Numbered from the stretch's first letter, positions 10,301 through 18,622 are shown. The stretch is 50,896 nt of DNA from an uncultured Bacteroidales bacterium (GCA_947305795.1 CAMZEK010000016.1:1-50896); one strand, 5' to 3'. Numbers and translations are program-made. Notes: a model not told the origin generated them from the sequence alone.

Positions 10301-11997
10301 AAAACAAGCAACTCATTATTGGTCAAGTCCAAACGCAGATTGGGCTGACGGCTTGTCGTGACTGTATGAAGCTTAATCACGTCATAATCAATGTTTTCGC
10401 GATACGACTCGATCATATCATAGAAACGGGGCAATACAAGTGCGGATTTAGTGTCTGCAAAATACTCGACATAACCTTCTGACTGCAAGCGCAATAAAAA
10501 TGAAATCACCTGCTCAATCGGGTATTGCAAATAGGAAGCCAAATCACCACAGAGGAACAAATCGGGATGCTCTGGATCGGCGTAGTGTTTCAAATAACTC
10601 TCAATACGGAGCATGGGATGCTTTCCATCCAACCCCTGCAACTTCTCGAAATCATCCAAACGAAAGTAATTGATGGAAACCACATCGCCCTCGCTCACAG
10701 GATTGACACTTTCCATCCGCCTGAAATCCACAATGTTATCATCAACATTCCAATACATCGTCTCCAAAAAAAGATCCAAACCATGGTAATGATCGTGGAA
10801 TGGCGCATCGCCATAACCTTGCTGCGAACGGTAAATCATCATCGATCGAGATTTGTTGTCGTACTTGAAGCCCAGATTATTATGGTAAATCGAGTCTCTC
10901 TCCATCGTATTCGAAACCGTGTCGGCAAGCCACAGTCTCATGGAAATATGATCGGAAACCAAAATCTCTTCTGGAGACATCGTAAAACGCTTTGCCTCGA
11001 CACGAAGCTTTTCCCTTCCATGCTGCCGAAACTTGAAAACTGCTTTGTTGTCCACCCCACCGAAAACATCCACTTGGTTGCCCATCATACCAATACCACC
11101 TTCAAAGTCAATGTTTCTCAAAATGTCAGGAATCTTATAATCCGAGCGATAAGATCTCACACGGGGAAACATCGTCTTTTCGTCGGGTGTATTCACCATC
11201 ACCTTGTCCTCAAAGCGGCTCAAAATGTCCTGCTGGAAATACTGCTTTTCCTTGAAAATCACCGAGTCGATGACATACTCCGACCGGCTCAAATCCAATG
11301 TATAATGCTCTGGAAAAACAACATACACCTTATCCGGATCAACACCGAACCGCGACCAATCGGCACGACCGCCACTGCCTTCCCAGCGATTGCCGTCCAA
11401 ATGGTATACGCCCTGCGTCTGCCTAATGACCGACTCATCTTTTGCGGAAACCAACGCCAAGTTACCGTTCACCGTCAGGTTGAAAGCCTCCTTCGATGGG
11501 AAACCCAAACGCGCCTCACGCATAACCCATTTGGAGTTGCCCTTGGCAGAAAGTATGTTCTCAACAAAAAGCGCACGGCACGAAGCCAAATACTTATCCA
11601 TGCCATTCATCGATTTTTTGGCTTTCAAATCGGTGTATGTCAACCAGTTGTTCACATCATGATGTGTCAGTCCGGCATTGGGAATCCGCTGCACAACCTC
11701 CACAAAATTGAATATGTTGGCGTAAACCTTGCCGCCACTTTTGGCATGAAGCAACTCACAAAACTGCATAATGACAGTTTGCTCACTGTCAGAATAATAG
11801 CCATTCCAAACCTCAGAAAGTCCTTTTATGATTACAGCAGCCTCGTCGCGTTCTTGCTTGGATGTTGAGGAATTGAGATAGGCCGAAAGCTGTTCAAAAA
11901 AGGCTGATTTCTCCGTCGGGAAAAAAGGTTGTTGCGCCATCACGGAACCAAAACCGAGCACAATCAGTACAAACAAGGAAAAAAGGCGTTTTCTCAT
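7321..11997 (-). CDS. Giant exported protein of unknown function (about 1,558 residues)
   Basis: I do not recognise this protein. The ATG at 11997 gives a good signal peptide (MRKRLFSLFVLIVLGFGSVMAQ), while the upstream GTG at 12024 does not. The rest is soluble, beta-rich and low in cysteine, with no transmembrane span and no T9SS sorting domain at its end (LLDFLNRLRYAGIE). Around residues 500-560 a short helical stretch (LQYPIEQVISFLLRLQSEGYV) looks like a winged-helix fold. The middle has repeated strand patterns such as GDTYFTGKTRLSPDGYAADG, faintly like LptA/OstA-type stacked strands; this is only an impression. It starts 23 bp after prmA and is probably the last gene of the run from the permease at 16124. 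Codon use matches its neighbours. Confidence 0.85.
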   Translation of the reverse strand: MRKRLFSLFVLIVLGFGSVMAQQPFFPTEKSAFFEQLSAYLNSSTSKQERDEAAVIIKGLSEVWNGYYSDSEQTVIMQFCELLHAKSGGKVYANIFNFVEVVQRIPNAGLTHHDVNNWLTYTDLKAKKSMNGMDKYLASCRALFVENILSAKGNSKWVMREARLGFPSKEAFNLTVNGNLALVSAKDESVIRQTQGVYHLDGNRWEGSGGRADWSRFGVDPDKVYVVFPEHYTLDLSRSEYVIDSVIFKEKQYFQQDILSRFEDKVMVNTPDEKTMFPRVRSYRSDYKIPDILRNIDFEGGIGMMGNQVDVFGGVDNKAVFKFRQHGREKLRVEAKRFTMSPEEILVSDHISMRLWLADTVSNTMERDSIYHNNLGFKYDNKSRSMMIYRSQQGYGDAPFHDHYHGLDLFLETMYWNVDDNIVDFRRMESVNPVSEGDVVSINYFRLDDFEKLQGLDGKHPMLRIESYLKHYADPEHPDLFLCGDLASYLQYPIEQVISFLLRLQSEGYVEYFADTKSALVLPRFYDMIESYRENIDYDVIKLHTVTTSRQPNLRLDLTNNELLVFGITTQIEGVDGSAISLSDRKRVVIVPDNGRLVFKKNRNFSFSGGILAGMFEFFTKDCQFSYEDFQIDMKKVDSLRFYAKAGNQIVPVKGTLERLQGRLMIDRGDNKSSRYETPEYPIFHSDARAFKFYRHINSGVFHPGTVDSVMTAEDLEGKFFYHLHPFVVDSLNDLTMRKVKFDGELVSGGIFPTFEEPLVVMDDYSLGFAHRIGGSDSDSYPMFSDLGRFHQTIHLSESGFWGDGQLDYQTATFKSEQFMFYLDSVTGITNQFKMAPQADGTQFPMATADALKLKWDIHIPELTTQTVDNPICMYGDTYFTGKTRLSPDGYAADGKMRFGLTEFSSDHFALDSRTFVADSADFLLYSADSTTVAFSATNYRANVDFDSQKVKYDYLDDNSNLDFPMNQYICSLKEAEWDMATNSLHVYNPVETFGSYATATTREELLAIHSNASKFISLVPEQDSLQFYSMSAEYDMTNYVIHAHDVKIIRVADAAVFPYMHDVDINAESKLEPINGELLADTLNGYHLYKDAVVNIHGRNHYTAQGIWDYTNAEGQSTPIHLDTITPIGGVTHGFAHIADNADFKLSTQFGFQGRMTLKATEPYGYFDGQYALLAFEEPLAVEPAKMVLDSLVPVEIEKDSTNSVDEAKNVGSVELAATADTLKSLNNWFVSSASINPRNIRIPININAIRKQNPEMYNGLYYELAIDGGYFASFLTPKKGRMDTDETAPSNGWLWYDADNLRFVVTDTTQYDTYHDLDSRGVISGHGSFDLGFDVNLLDFVMHGSYTQYPNDSLIFNGLNVLNAPVFDDKVLEAMADVYANMEGLSIDLTQTEYLDYFRSENDEQKTEERRKSIELEGYPQMEISDFYSNTIVIPDLKMVWNDQLRAFISVGKIGLGNFGNHVVNKYVDGYVMFDRRLGNITYFFQNDMFMTYINYNCGDGQLLVHATYGDINQRMYDTKEKSRTVTKNGKSFQYVAVPYESMLDFLNRLRYAGIE

Positions 11998-12020
11998 CAA
12001 TACATATTTATGATTGTCAA

Positions 12021-12851
12021 TCACTTACAAAACTCTGCAGCCACCCAATTGTTTCTACTCAGGTGACGTTGGTAATGAAGCCCCAAACGCTCTGCCTCCG
12101 TCTTGATGCTGTCCAAATCCTCAGTGTAGAAACCACTGAAAAAGATGTGCGCATCAGGTCGCATTGCTTTGAAATAGAGGCACATATCGCGTAATAAGAT
12201 GTTGCGGTTGATATTGGCCAACACCACATCGAAACTGCCCTTGATGGCTTGTGCATCGCCGAGAACGATTTCAATGTCGGAAATCCCATTCAACTCACAG
12301 TTGGTGAAGGCATTGCGGTAGGCCCATTCGTCATTGTCGATGGCCACAGTACGCGCTGCACCGAGTTTCTTGGCCAAAATCGCCAAAACCGCCGTCCCAC
12401 TGCCCATATCAAGCACTTCTTTCCCTTGAAAATCAGTTTCCAACATCAGTTGGACGATTTGTGCAGTCGTCTCGTGGTTGGCCGTCCCGAACGACATTTT
12501 CGGCTCAATGACCAAATCGAACTCAAAACTTGGGTCCGACTCATGGAAAGGCGCTCTGACCCTGCATCGCTCATTGACCACCACTGGCTGATAAGAGGCT
12601 TCCCATAACTCGTTCCAGTCCTTGTCGGGCATCTCCTCCACTTTCAGGAGTTGAATGTCGGAAAAAGGCGGTTCCAACAAGAGGTTTTCCACAGCCATAT
12701 CATCACGGTTATCTACTGAGCAATAGGCTTTTAGAGAATGTTCGTCGTCCATGAACGAGTCGAAACCGATTCCTGCCAACATCGTGACCAACATATCGTG
12801 TTGGATGTCAGATGAAGGCGCGGTGAAGATGTATTCAACCGTCTTCATCAC
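12021..12851 (-). CDS. prmA: Ribosomal protein L11 methyltransferase
   Basis: A cytosolic SAM-dependent enzyme that methylates ribosomal protein L11. It has 276 residues. Visible features are an N-terminal substrate-binding part, the sequence EPKMSFGTANHETT (typical PrmA GTG/GTA-H-x-TT region), SAM motif I VLDMGSGTAVLAILAKKLGA, motif II with TVAIDNDEWA, and VVLANINRNILL, the N-I-N motif of the family. The ATG overlaps the tpiA stop in an ATGA arrangement, so translation is likely coupled. Confidence 0.93.
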   Translation of the reverse strand: MMKTVEYIFTAPSSDIQHDMLVTMLAGIGFDSFMDDEHSLKAYCSVDNRDDMAVENLLLEPPFSDIQLLKVEEMPDKDWNELWEASYQPVVVNERCRVRAPFHESDPSFEFDLVIEPKMSFGTANHETTAQIVQLMLETDFQGKEVLDMGSGTAVLAILAKKLGAARTVAIDNDEWAYRNAFTNCELNGISDIEIVLGDAQAIKGSFDVVLANINRNILLRDMCLYFKAMRPDAHIFFSGFYTEDLDSIKTEAERLGLHYQRHLSRNNWVAAEFCK

Positions 12852-13627
12852 TCCGCACCGATTTGTGAGGCTTGGAGGCAGATGGACACAAAGTCCTCCG
12901 CCTTGAGCGAAGCGCCGCCAATCAAGCCGCCGTCAACATCGGGCTGCAAGAACAGCTCGGTGGCATTTTTGGCGTTGCAACTGCCGCCATAAAGGATGCG
13001 GATGTCTTCGGCAACAGCTTGGTCATAATGCTCCTTCACCAACGAGCGGATGTAAGCGTGCATCTCCTGTGCCTGCTCGGGTGTGGCAGTCTTGCCCGTA
13101 CCGATGGCCCAAACGGGTTCGTAAGCAATGATGGCATCATAGATGGCATCACCGTCCAAGTGGAACAGACCTTTCTCCAGCTGCTCCTTGACAACCTCGA
13201 AATGGCGGCCCGCTTCGCGCTCTTCCAAAACTTCACCAACACAATAAATCGGCGATATATTGTTCTCAATCAAGCGGTTGATCTTCTCGGCCAGCACTTC
13301 GTTCGTTTCACCGAAGTATTTCCTGCGTTCGCTGTGTCCGATGATGCAATAGTCCACGTCAATGGATTTCAGCATTTTGGCCGACACCTCGCCCGTGTAG
13401 GCACCCTTGTCGTAGGCGCTGCAATTCTGCGCACCCACATTGAAACGCTGCTCATCAAACTCATAGTCCGTCAGCATCTCCAAATAAGGATACGGCGGAC
13501 AAATGATGATTTCGCAATGCATTTCTTCCTGTTCATCAAGGCGGTCAAGAATGTCATCGACCAAAGTTTCGGCCTCATCGAAAGTGAGGTTCATTTTCCA
13601 GTTTCCTGCTACGATTTTACTTCTCAT
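12848..13627 (-). CDS. tpiA: Triosephosphate isomerase
   Basis: Interconverts dihydroxyacetone phosphate and glyceraldehyde 3-phosphate in glycolysis. The start MRSKIVAGNWKMN (ATG at 13627) gives 259 residues, slightly longer than the usual 250; an upstream start would add ten residues. Catalytic residues are Lys 11 (NWKMN), His 98 (IIGHSERR) and Glu 170 (AYEPVWAIGTGKTA, followed by the flexible lid). The phosphate-binding GGSCNAKNA is near the C-terminus. It shares an ATGA overlap with prmA. A repeat-rich gap separates it from nth. Confidence 0.97.
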   Translation of the reverse strand: MRSKIVAGNWKMNLTFDEAETLVDDILDRLDEQEEMHCEIIICPPYPYLEMLTDYEFDEQRFNVGAQNCSAYDKGAYTGEVSAKMLKSIDVDYCIIGHSERRKYFGETNEVLAEKINRLIENNISPIYCVGEVLEEREAGRHFEVVKEQLEKGLFHLDGDAIYDAIIAYEPVWAIGTGKTATPEQAQEMHAYIRSLVKEHYDQAVAEDIRILYGGSCNAKNATELFLQPDVDGGLIGGASLKAEDFVSICLQASQIGAE

Positions 13628-13735
13628 ATTATTCGGATTTAAAGATTTAAGATTCAAAGATTTAAAGATTTAAGATTGACTATGTCGAATGCTTCGCATT
13701 TTAAAGATTTAATATTCAATGATTTAAAGATTAGT
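13628..13735. repeat. AT-rich direct repeats (AAAGATTTAA units) between nth and tpiA
   Basis: At least five imperfect copies of (A)AAGATTTAA(GATT) are packed here, and the last one covers the nth stop codon. In the middle is a small hairpin (AATGC-TTC-GCATT at about 13688-13700). A shorter copy occurs near 35163-35181. The role is unknown. Confidence 0.7.
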
Positions 13736-14380
13736 TTGCGTGCGATAATAATCGCAAATCCCTGTAATTCCGCACCCCGAGCACTTCGGCTTGCGGGCTA
13801 GACAGACGTAGCGCCCATGCAGAATGAGCCAATGGTGCGCCTTTGAAATCACCGCTTTTGGCAAATGGGCCACCAAAGTCTTTTCGGTTTCAAGCACATT
13901 TTTAGAGTTTTGAGTCAGGCCGATGCGGTTCGATACCCTGAAAACGTGCGTATCGACAGGCATGGCGGGCTGGCCGAAAGCCACGGCCATCATTACGTTA
14001 GCGGTCTTGCGGCCTACGCCAGGGAGTTTCTGCAAGTCCTCCAAGTTGTTGGGAACCACACCGTTGAATTCGCTTACCAAAGTCTGGGCCATGCCCAACA
14101 GGTTCTTGGCCTTGTTGTTGGGATAGGAGATGCTTTTGATATAGGTGTAAATCTCCTCAGCGGTCGAGTTTGCCATGTCTTGTGCCGTGGGAAAACGTTG
14201 GAACAGCGCAGGCGTTGTCATGTTCACACGCTTGTCGGTGCACTGTGCCGATAGAATCACCGCCACCAAAAGCTGATATGGACTCTCGTAATGCAGCTCC
14301 GACTCGGCAATGGGCATATGCTCCGAGAAATAGGCCACGAAAGCGTCGTATTTCTGCTGTAACTTATTGGGTTTCATCAA
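13724..14380 (-). CDS. nth: Endonuclease III (DNA glycosylase/AP lyase)
   Basis: Removes oxidised pyrimidines and nicks the abasic site in base excision repair. It has 218 residues. The helix-hairpin-helix LPGVGRKTA (119-127) holds the catalytic Lys 125, and Asp 143 lies in MPVDTHVFRV. The four-cysteine [4Fe-4S] loop Cx6Cx2Cx5C is intact (Cys 193, 200, 203, 209). The start overlaps the upstream gene's stop by 4 bp (ATGA), so the two are coupled. The stop codon lies inside an AT-rich repeat. Confidence 0.96.
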   Translation of the reverse strand: MMKPNKLQQKYDAFVAYFSEHMPIAESELHYESPYQLLVAVILSAQCTDKRVNMTTPALFQRFPTAQDMANSTAEEIYTYIKSISYPNNKAKNLLGMAQTLVSEFNGVVPNNLEDLQKLPGVGRKTANVMMAVAFGQPAMPVDTHVFRVSNRIGLTQNSKNVLETEKTLVAHLPKAVISKAHHWLILHGRYVCLARKPKCSGCGITGICDYYRTQTNL

Positions 14381-14826
14381 ATAATCTCCCCTTGCTCATC
14401 CACAAGCACACCCCAACTAACCGCAGTCATCTCGTCACCCTCGAAGAAGAAGTCCATGAGCGCATCCTCGAAGGAAACCCGCAACTCGCCATCCTCCTCC
14501 TCTTCCTCCAACTCCTTGAAGCCCTGAGCCTTCATCAATTGTATGGCATCTTCTTTTGTAAGGTCAAAAACCTTTTTCCCGTATAGCATAGCCGCTTTGT
14601 TTTCTGTCTCAAAGCAAGCCACCACCGATTTCGTAATGCCTTCGAAATAGATGTTCGTGGCGATGCTGTCATACTCGTAAAAGATGGAGCGGTTGCCCGT
14701 TTCTTCCATGTCGCTCAATTCCTCATAGAAGTCGGGCATGTTCAATAGCTTGACCGCCTCGTCAAGCGTCATTCCGAAAGGGATTTCGCCGTAGCCTTTC
14801 AGCGGCATAATGGTAAAGTCTTTCAT
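14377..14826 (-). CDS. Small acidic protein of unknown function
   Basis: I do not recognise this family. The ATG at 14826, preceded by AGAAAGGAT (one of the few Shine-Dalgarno-like sites here), gives 149 residues beginning MKDFTIMPLKGYGEIPFGMT. An alternative ATG at 14904 overlaps the permease stop (ATGA) and would add 26 basic residues. The sequence is soluble, with a run of acidic residues (ELEEEEEDGE) near residue 115. PFGMTLDEAVKLL resembles the opening of small immunity-type or SMI1-like proteins, but that is only a weak impression. It lies between a LolC/E-type permease and nth. Confidence 0.75.
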   Translation of the reverse strand: MKDFTIMPLKGYGEIPFGMTLDEAVKLLNMPDFYEELSDMEETGNRSIFYEYDSIATNIYFEGITKSVVACFETENKAAMLYGKKVFDLTKEDAIQLMKAQGFKELEEEEEDGELRVSFEDALMDFFFEGDEMTAVSWGVLVDEQGEII

Positions 14827-14900
14827 ATCCTTTCTGTTGGTTTCAGGCGATAAAAGTACGGCTTTTCTCCGTACCTGCAACACTCGGCCGCAATTTATTT

Positions 14901-16124
14901 TCATTCAAAACGAATCGACTTGGTGGGCGTAATGCGATTGATGACCGAAGTCGGGATGAGCAGCATCAAAACCCAAAGCAAAAAAGTCCCTAAATTGATG
15001 AAAATCACGGTACTGAGATGTAATTCAATCGGGACGGACGAGAGATAATACGTTGCAGCATCCAATTTGATGAGGCCGGTTTGTTGCTGCAAAAGGCAAA
15101 AGCCCAGACCTACGACGTTGCCGACGAGCATTCCGATGAGTAAAACGCGCAACGAACGAAGCAAAAACACCTCGCGGACAAACTTGTTGCTGGCACCCAT
15201 CGCTTTCAACAGGCCGATGGTTGAAGTACGTTCGATAATGATAATCAACAACATACTGATAACCGTGATGCCCGCCACCAACAACATCAATGCCATGATG
15301 AGCCAGACATTGGTATCCAGCAAATCGAGCCAATCGAAGATTTGCGGGTTACTCTCGCGGGCGGTGTAGGAAGCCAGATTCGTCGGGAGGCTAAAGTACA
15401 GTTTCTCGTTGACTTCTTCAGCATCAAAACCTTGATTAAGAGCAATTTCTAAAAGTCCAGTCTCGTCATCCGACCAGCCATTCAGTTTGCGGACTTGGTT
15501 GAGGTCAGCAAAGACGAAACGCTCGTCAAACTCAGTCAGCCCTGTCTCGAAAATGCCTGAGATCGAGAATTTCCGCCCTCTCGCCTGCATGTCCTTGTCG
15601 ATGAACCACACGCGTACGTCATCGCCCACATTGAGCAGCATCTTGTTGGCAATCACTTTGGAGACCAGAACCTCTGTTGAACGTTCACCCGCATGATATT
15701 CAGGCGTTTGTCCTTCCAACAAGCAAGTCTTGAAATACGTCCAGTCGTAGTTTTCGTCCACGCCCTTCAGCACCACGCCCTGAATCTCGTCGTCGGTCTT
15801 AATCATGCCCGCTTTGTTTGCTGCCATTTGATAATGGCTGATGCCTTCAATAGAATTTAATCTACTGATTAACAGCGAGTCCAGGATAAACGGTGTTTCC
15901 TCCACCGATTCGTTTTTGTCCAAGGACTGCACATGTATCGGAGCCACAAAACCAACGACCTTGTCACGGATTTGGTTCTTGAAACCCACCACGACAGCCC
16001 AAGCAATCAGCATCACTGTGATGGCTAAAGCCACGCTTGTGACAGCCAAACGCATCACCGTGGAGGACAAATTTTCCTTCGAAAGCGAAAAAATTCGGTC
16101 TGCTATGAATTTTGGGCCTGACAT
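14901..16124 (-). CDS. LolC/LolE-type ABC transporter permease (FtsX family)
   Basis: An inner-membrane permease of the lipoprotein-release type. The start MSGPKFIADRIFS (ATG at 16124) gives 407 residues, the usual length. It has one N-terminal membrane helix (VTSVALAITVMLIAWAVVVGF), a periplasmic MacB-like domain of about 220 residues, and three C-terminal helices beginning LIMALMLLVAGITVISMLLI. The cytosolic loop GLLKAMGASNKFVREVFL is the FtsX-type coupling motif. No ATPase partner is adjacent; Bacteroidota commonly encode LolD elsewhere. Its promoter faces that of the namZ gene. Confidence 0.88.
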   Translation of the reverse strand: MSGPKFIADRIFSLSKENLSSTVMRLAVTSVALAITVMLIAWAVVVGFKNQIRDKVVGFVAPIHVQSLDKNESVEETPFILDSLLISRLNSIEGISHYQMAANKAGMIKTDDEIQGVVLKGVDENYDWTYFKTCLLEGQTPEYHAGERSTEVLVSKVIANKMLLNVGDDVRVWFIDKDMQARGRKFSISGIFETGLTEFDERFVFADLNQVRKLNGWSDDETGLLEIALNQGFDAEEVNEKLYFSLPTNLASYTARESNPQIFDWLDLLDTNVWLIMALMLLVAGITVISMLLIIIIERTSTIGLLKAMGASNKFVREVFLLRSLRVLLIGMLVGNVVGLGFCLLQQQTGLIKLDAATYYLSSVPIELHLSTVIFINLGTFLLWVLMLLIPTSVINRITPTKSIRFE

Positions 16125-16139
16125 TTGCAGTATTTTCAA

Positions 16140-16155
16140 TAATTTTGCAAAGGTA
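16140..16155. promoter_or_regulatory. Back-to-back -7 boxes of a divergent promoter pair
   Basis: The plus strand has TAATTTTG (16140-16147) for the namZ gene. The minus strand has TACCTTTG (16148-16155) for the permease gene. The two boxes abut exactly, so the two transcription starts would compete. Confidence 0.6.
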
Positions 16156-16169
16156 AAAATAAAACCAAG

Positions 16170-17369
16170 ATGAAACGACAAATCTTTTTCGCCCTATTGC
16201 TTTGCGCCATCCTGACGCCAACTCAAGCCCAAATTCTCAAGATGGATGACCAACCCTCCTTAACGTTGATTGACAAAGAACATTATGTTTCTGCCGCCAT
16301 GCAACTCAATGACTATCTGCCGTTCATTGAAGGCAAGCGCGTTGGCATCGTGGGCAACCAAACCAGCATTGTCGGCCAAACGCATTTGGTGGATACCCTA
16401 CTTTCACTGGGCATCAATGTGCGGAAAATCTTCACGCCCGAACACGGTTTCCGAGGTACTGCCGATGCCGGTGCTAAGGTGAACAGCAGTAAGGACGAGA
16501 AAACAGGCTTGCCCATCGTGTCGCTCTACGGCAAAAACAAAAAACCCACGCCCGAAATGCTCCAAGGCATCGACATCATCCTCTTTGACTTGCAAGATGT
16601 TGGCGTGCGGTTCTACACCTACATCTCCACCATGAGCTATGTCATGGAAGCCGCCGCCGAAAACAACCTTCCCGTAATCGTTCTCGACCGACCCAATCCG
16701 AATGGGTCCTATGTTGACGGTCCAGTATTAAAGTCTGAAAACCAATCGTTTGTAGGATTACACCAAGTTCCCGTAGTCTATGGCATGACCATCGGAGAGT
16801 ACGCCAAAATGGTAAACGGCGAAGGCTGGCTGAAAAACGGCATCCGTTGCGACCTCACCGTGATACCTATTAATAATTACAAGCGCGACGCCATTTATGA
16901 ATTGCCCGTGCGCCCCTCACCCAACCTGCCCAACTGGGAAGCCGTGTACCTCTATCCTACCCTTTGCTTCTTTGAGGGCACAATCGTCAGCGTGGGACGT
17001 GGCACCGAGACACCGTTCCAGGTTTACGGTCACCCCAACATGAGAGGCGAATACACTTTCACGCCCCAAAGCACCGGCGGTGCCTCCAAGCCTCTGCTCG
17101 AAGGACAGCGTTGCCGAGGTGAGAACTTAGTGGAGTATGCGCACAGCTATGCCCACAACGCCAACCAGATCCATCTGGAATGGGTCATTGATGCCTATCA
17201 GCAGCTGAGCGACAAAGGCTTCTTTACCAACTACTTCCGCCTGCTTTCCGGCGACAAACAATTGCAGCGTGACATCGAAAACGGAAAAAGTGCAAAAGAA
17301 ATCCGCGCTTCATGGCGTGACGACATTGAGGCGTTCATGGACATTCGGGCGAAGTATTTGATGTACTAA
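16170..17369 (+). CDS. namZ: Exo-beta-N-acetylmuramidase NamZ-like (DUF1343, GH171)
   Basis: A 399-residue exported protein with signal peptide MKRQIFFALLLCAILTPTQA. It matches the DUF1343 family, whose studied members (NamZ of Bacillus and Tannerella) release MurNAc from the non-reducing ends of peptidoglycan. Conserved family stretches are visible: GIVGNQTSIVGQTHLVDTL (59-77), IFTPEHGFRG (87-96), LFDLQDVGVRFYTYISTM (138-155), VLDRPNPNG, and VYLYPTLCFFEGT. It would supply MurNAc to the AmgK/MurU route at 41.6-43.8 kb. It is transcribed alone from a divergent promoter and closed by a hairpin terminator. Confidence 0.88.
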   Translation: MKRQIFFALLLCAILTPTQAQILKMDDQPSLTLIDKEHYVSAAMQLNDYLPFIEGKRVGIVGNQTSIVGQTHLVDTLLSLGINVRKIFTPEHGFRGTADAGAKVNSSKDEKTGLPIVSLYGKNKKPTPEMLQGIDIILFDLQDVGVRFYTYISTMSYVMEAAAENNLPVIVLDRPNPNGSYVDGPVLKSENQSFVGLHQVPVVYGMTIGEYAKMVNGEGWLKNGIRCDLTVIPINNYKRDAIYELPVRPSPNLPNWEAVYLYPTLCFFEGTIVSVGRGTETPFQVYGHPNMRGEYTFTPQSTGGASKPLLEGQRCRGENLVEYAHSYAHNANQIHLEWVIDAYQQLSDKGFFTNYFRLLSGDKQLQRDIENGKSAKEIRASWRDDIEAFMDIRAKYLMY

Positions 17370-17401
17370 AAAATGCCGCCAAGAACCCTCGGCGGCATTT
17401 T
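17370..17401. terminator. Bidirectional terminator
   Basis: AAAATGCCGCC (17370-17380) pairs with GGCGGCATTTT (17391-17401) over a 10-base loop. It sits between the convergent namZ and aminotransferase genes, and a longer T run occurs on the minus strand. Confidence 0.85.
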
Positions 17402-17422
17402 CAATGTTACGATATTACTGAA

Positions 17423-18622
17423 TTATTCCGTCCTTCCAGGATACACCTTCAAGGCTTCTTCGAGGCATTTGATGGCGGCTTTCAGGTCGTCAATGCAGAG
17501 GCAGTAGGTGATACGGGCCTGATGGCGTCCCTTCTCGGGGTCGGCATAGAAACCCGTAGCCGGAGCCAACATGACTGTAGCATTCTTATAGTTGAAGTCG
17601 GTGAGCAGCCACTGGCAGAACTTGTCGCTGTCGTCCACAGGCAGGTCGATGACGGTGTAGAAGGCACCTTTCGGCATTGGGCAGAAGCAGCCCTCAATCT
17701 TGTTGATTCCTTCCACCATTACGTTGCGACGAGCGATGTATTCATTATACACAGCATCGAAATACTCCTTCGGCGTGTCAACGGCGGCTTCAGCAAAAAT
17801 CTGACCGAAGCTCGGCGGCGACAGACGGGCCTGAGCCAAACGCATGGCATACATATAGACCTCGGCATTGCGCGTCACCAAACAGCCCACACGGGCACCA
17901 CAAGCGCTATAACGTTTCGAGACAGAGTCGAACAAGATGACGTTACGCTCCAAATCCTCAAGCTGCATCACGCTGAAATGCTTGTGACCGTCGTAGCAGA
18001 ACTCACGATAAACCTCGTCAGCGAAAAGGTACAAATCGTACTTCTTCACCAATCCCGCCACCTTAAGCAGCTCCTCCTTGGTGTAAAGGTAACCCGTAGG
18101 ATTGTTGGGATTGCAGATCATGATAGCCTTGGTACGTGGTGTGATGGCCTTCTCGAAATCTTCGATGGGCGGCAGGGCGAAACCCGTCTTGATGTCACTA
18201 GGAATGGTGACGATCTTGGCATCGCACAACTTGGCGAAAGTGTTGTAGTTGGTGTAATACGGCTCCGGGATGATGATTTCGTCGCCGGGGTTAAGACAAA
18301 CGGTGAAGGCCATTTGCAGGGCCTCGCTGCCGCCAGTGGTGACAAGGATCTGGTTGGGAGTCACCTCAATGCCGTGGCGATGGTAATATTCACACAGCTT
18401 GCGGCGATAGCTCATAATGCCAGCCGAGTGGCTGTACTCAAGCACGCCAATCTTAGTGTCAGCCAAAGCCTTCAGCGCGCCTTCGGGCGTCTTGATGTCG
18501 GGTTGACCGATGTTGAGGTGGTACACATGGATACCGCGCTCTTTGGCGGCATCGGCAAACGGGACGAGCTTGCGGATAGCTGATTGCGGAAGCTCGGTGC
18601 CTTTTTTGGATATTTGTGGCAT
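17423..18622 (-). CDS. Class I/II pyridoxal-phosphate aminotransferase (aspartate aminotransferase-like)
   Basis: A 399-residue fold-type I PLP enzyme. Features seen: GGSEALQMAF (97-106, phosphate binding), the CNPNNPTGYLYT motif (170-181), ADEVYREF (201-208) and the Schiff-base Lys 236 in DSVSKRYSACGARVG. It most resembles bacterial aspartate/aromatic aminotransferases of subgroup I-gamma. Substrate choice between aspartate, aromatic and other amino acids cannot be decided from the sequence. It is a single gene: upstream lies the terminator of the DUF1573 gene and downstream the terminator shared with namZ. Confidence 0.92.
   Translation of the reverse strand: MPQISKKGTELPQSAIRKLVPFADAAKERGIHVYHLNIGQPDIKTPEGALKALADTKIGVLEYSHSAGIMSYRRKLCEYYHRHGIEVTPNQILVTTGGSEALQMAFTVCLNPGDEIIIPEPYYTNYNTFAKLCDAKIVTIPSDIKTGFALPPIEDFEKAITPRTKAIMICNPNNPTGYLYTKEELLKVAGLVKKYDLYLFADEVYREFCYDGHKHFSVMQLEDLERNVILFDSVSKRYSACGARVGCLVTRNAEVYMYAMRLAQARLSPPSFGQIFAEAAVDTPKEYFDAVYNEYIARRNVMVEGINKIEGCFCPMPKGAFYTVIDLPVDDSDKFCQWLLTDFNYKNATVMLAPATGFYADPEKGRHQARITYCLCIDDLKAAIKCLEEALKVYPGRTE

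Noticed and set aside
10525..11868. Plus-strand open frame of 447 codons opposite the giant exported protein
   Set aside because: It is an antisense shadow without promoter or family resemblance. The minus-strand frame has a signal peptide and natural composition.
17522..18583. Plus-strand open frame of 353 codons opposite the aminotransferase
   Set aside because: The minus-strand aminotransferase has all PLP motifs, so this is a shadow.
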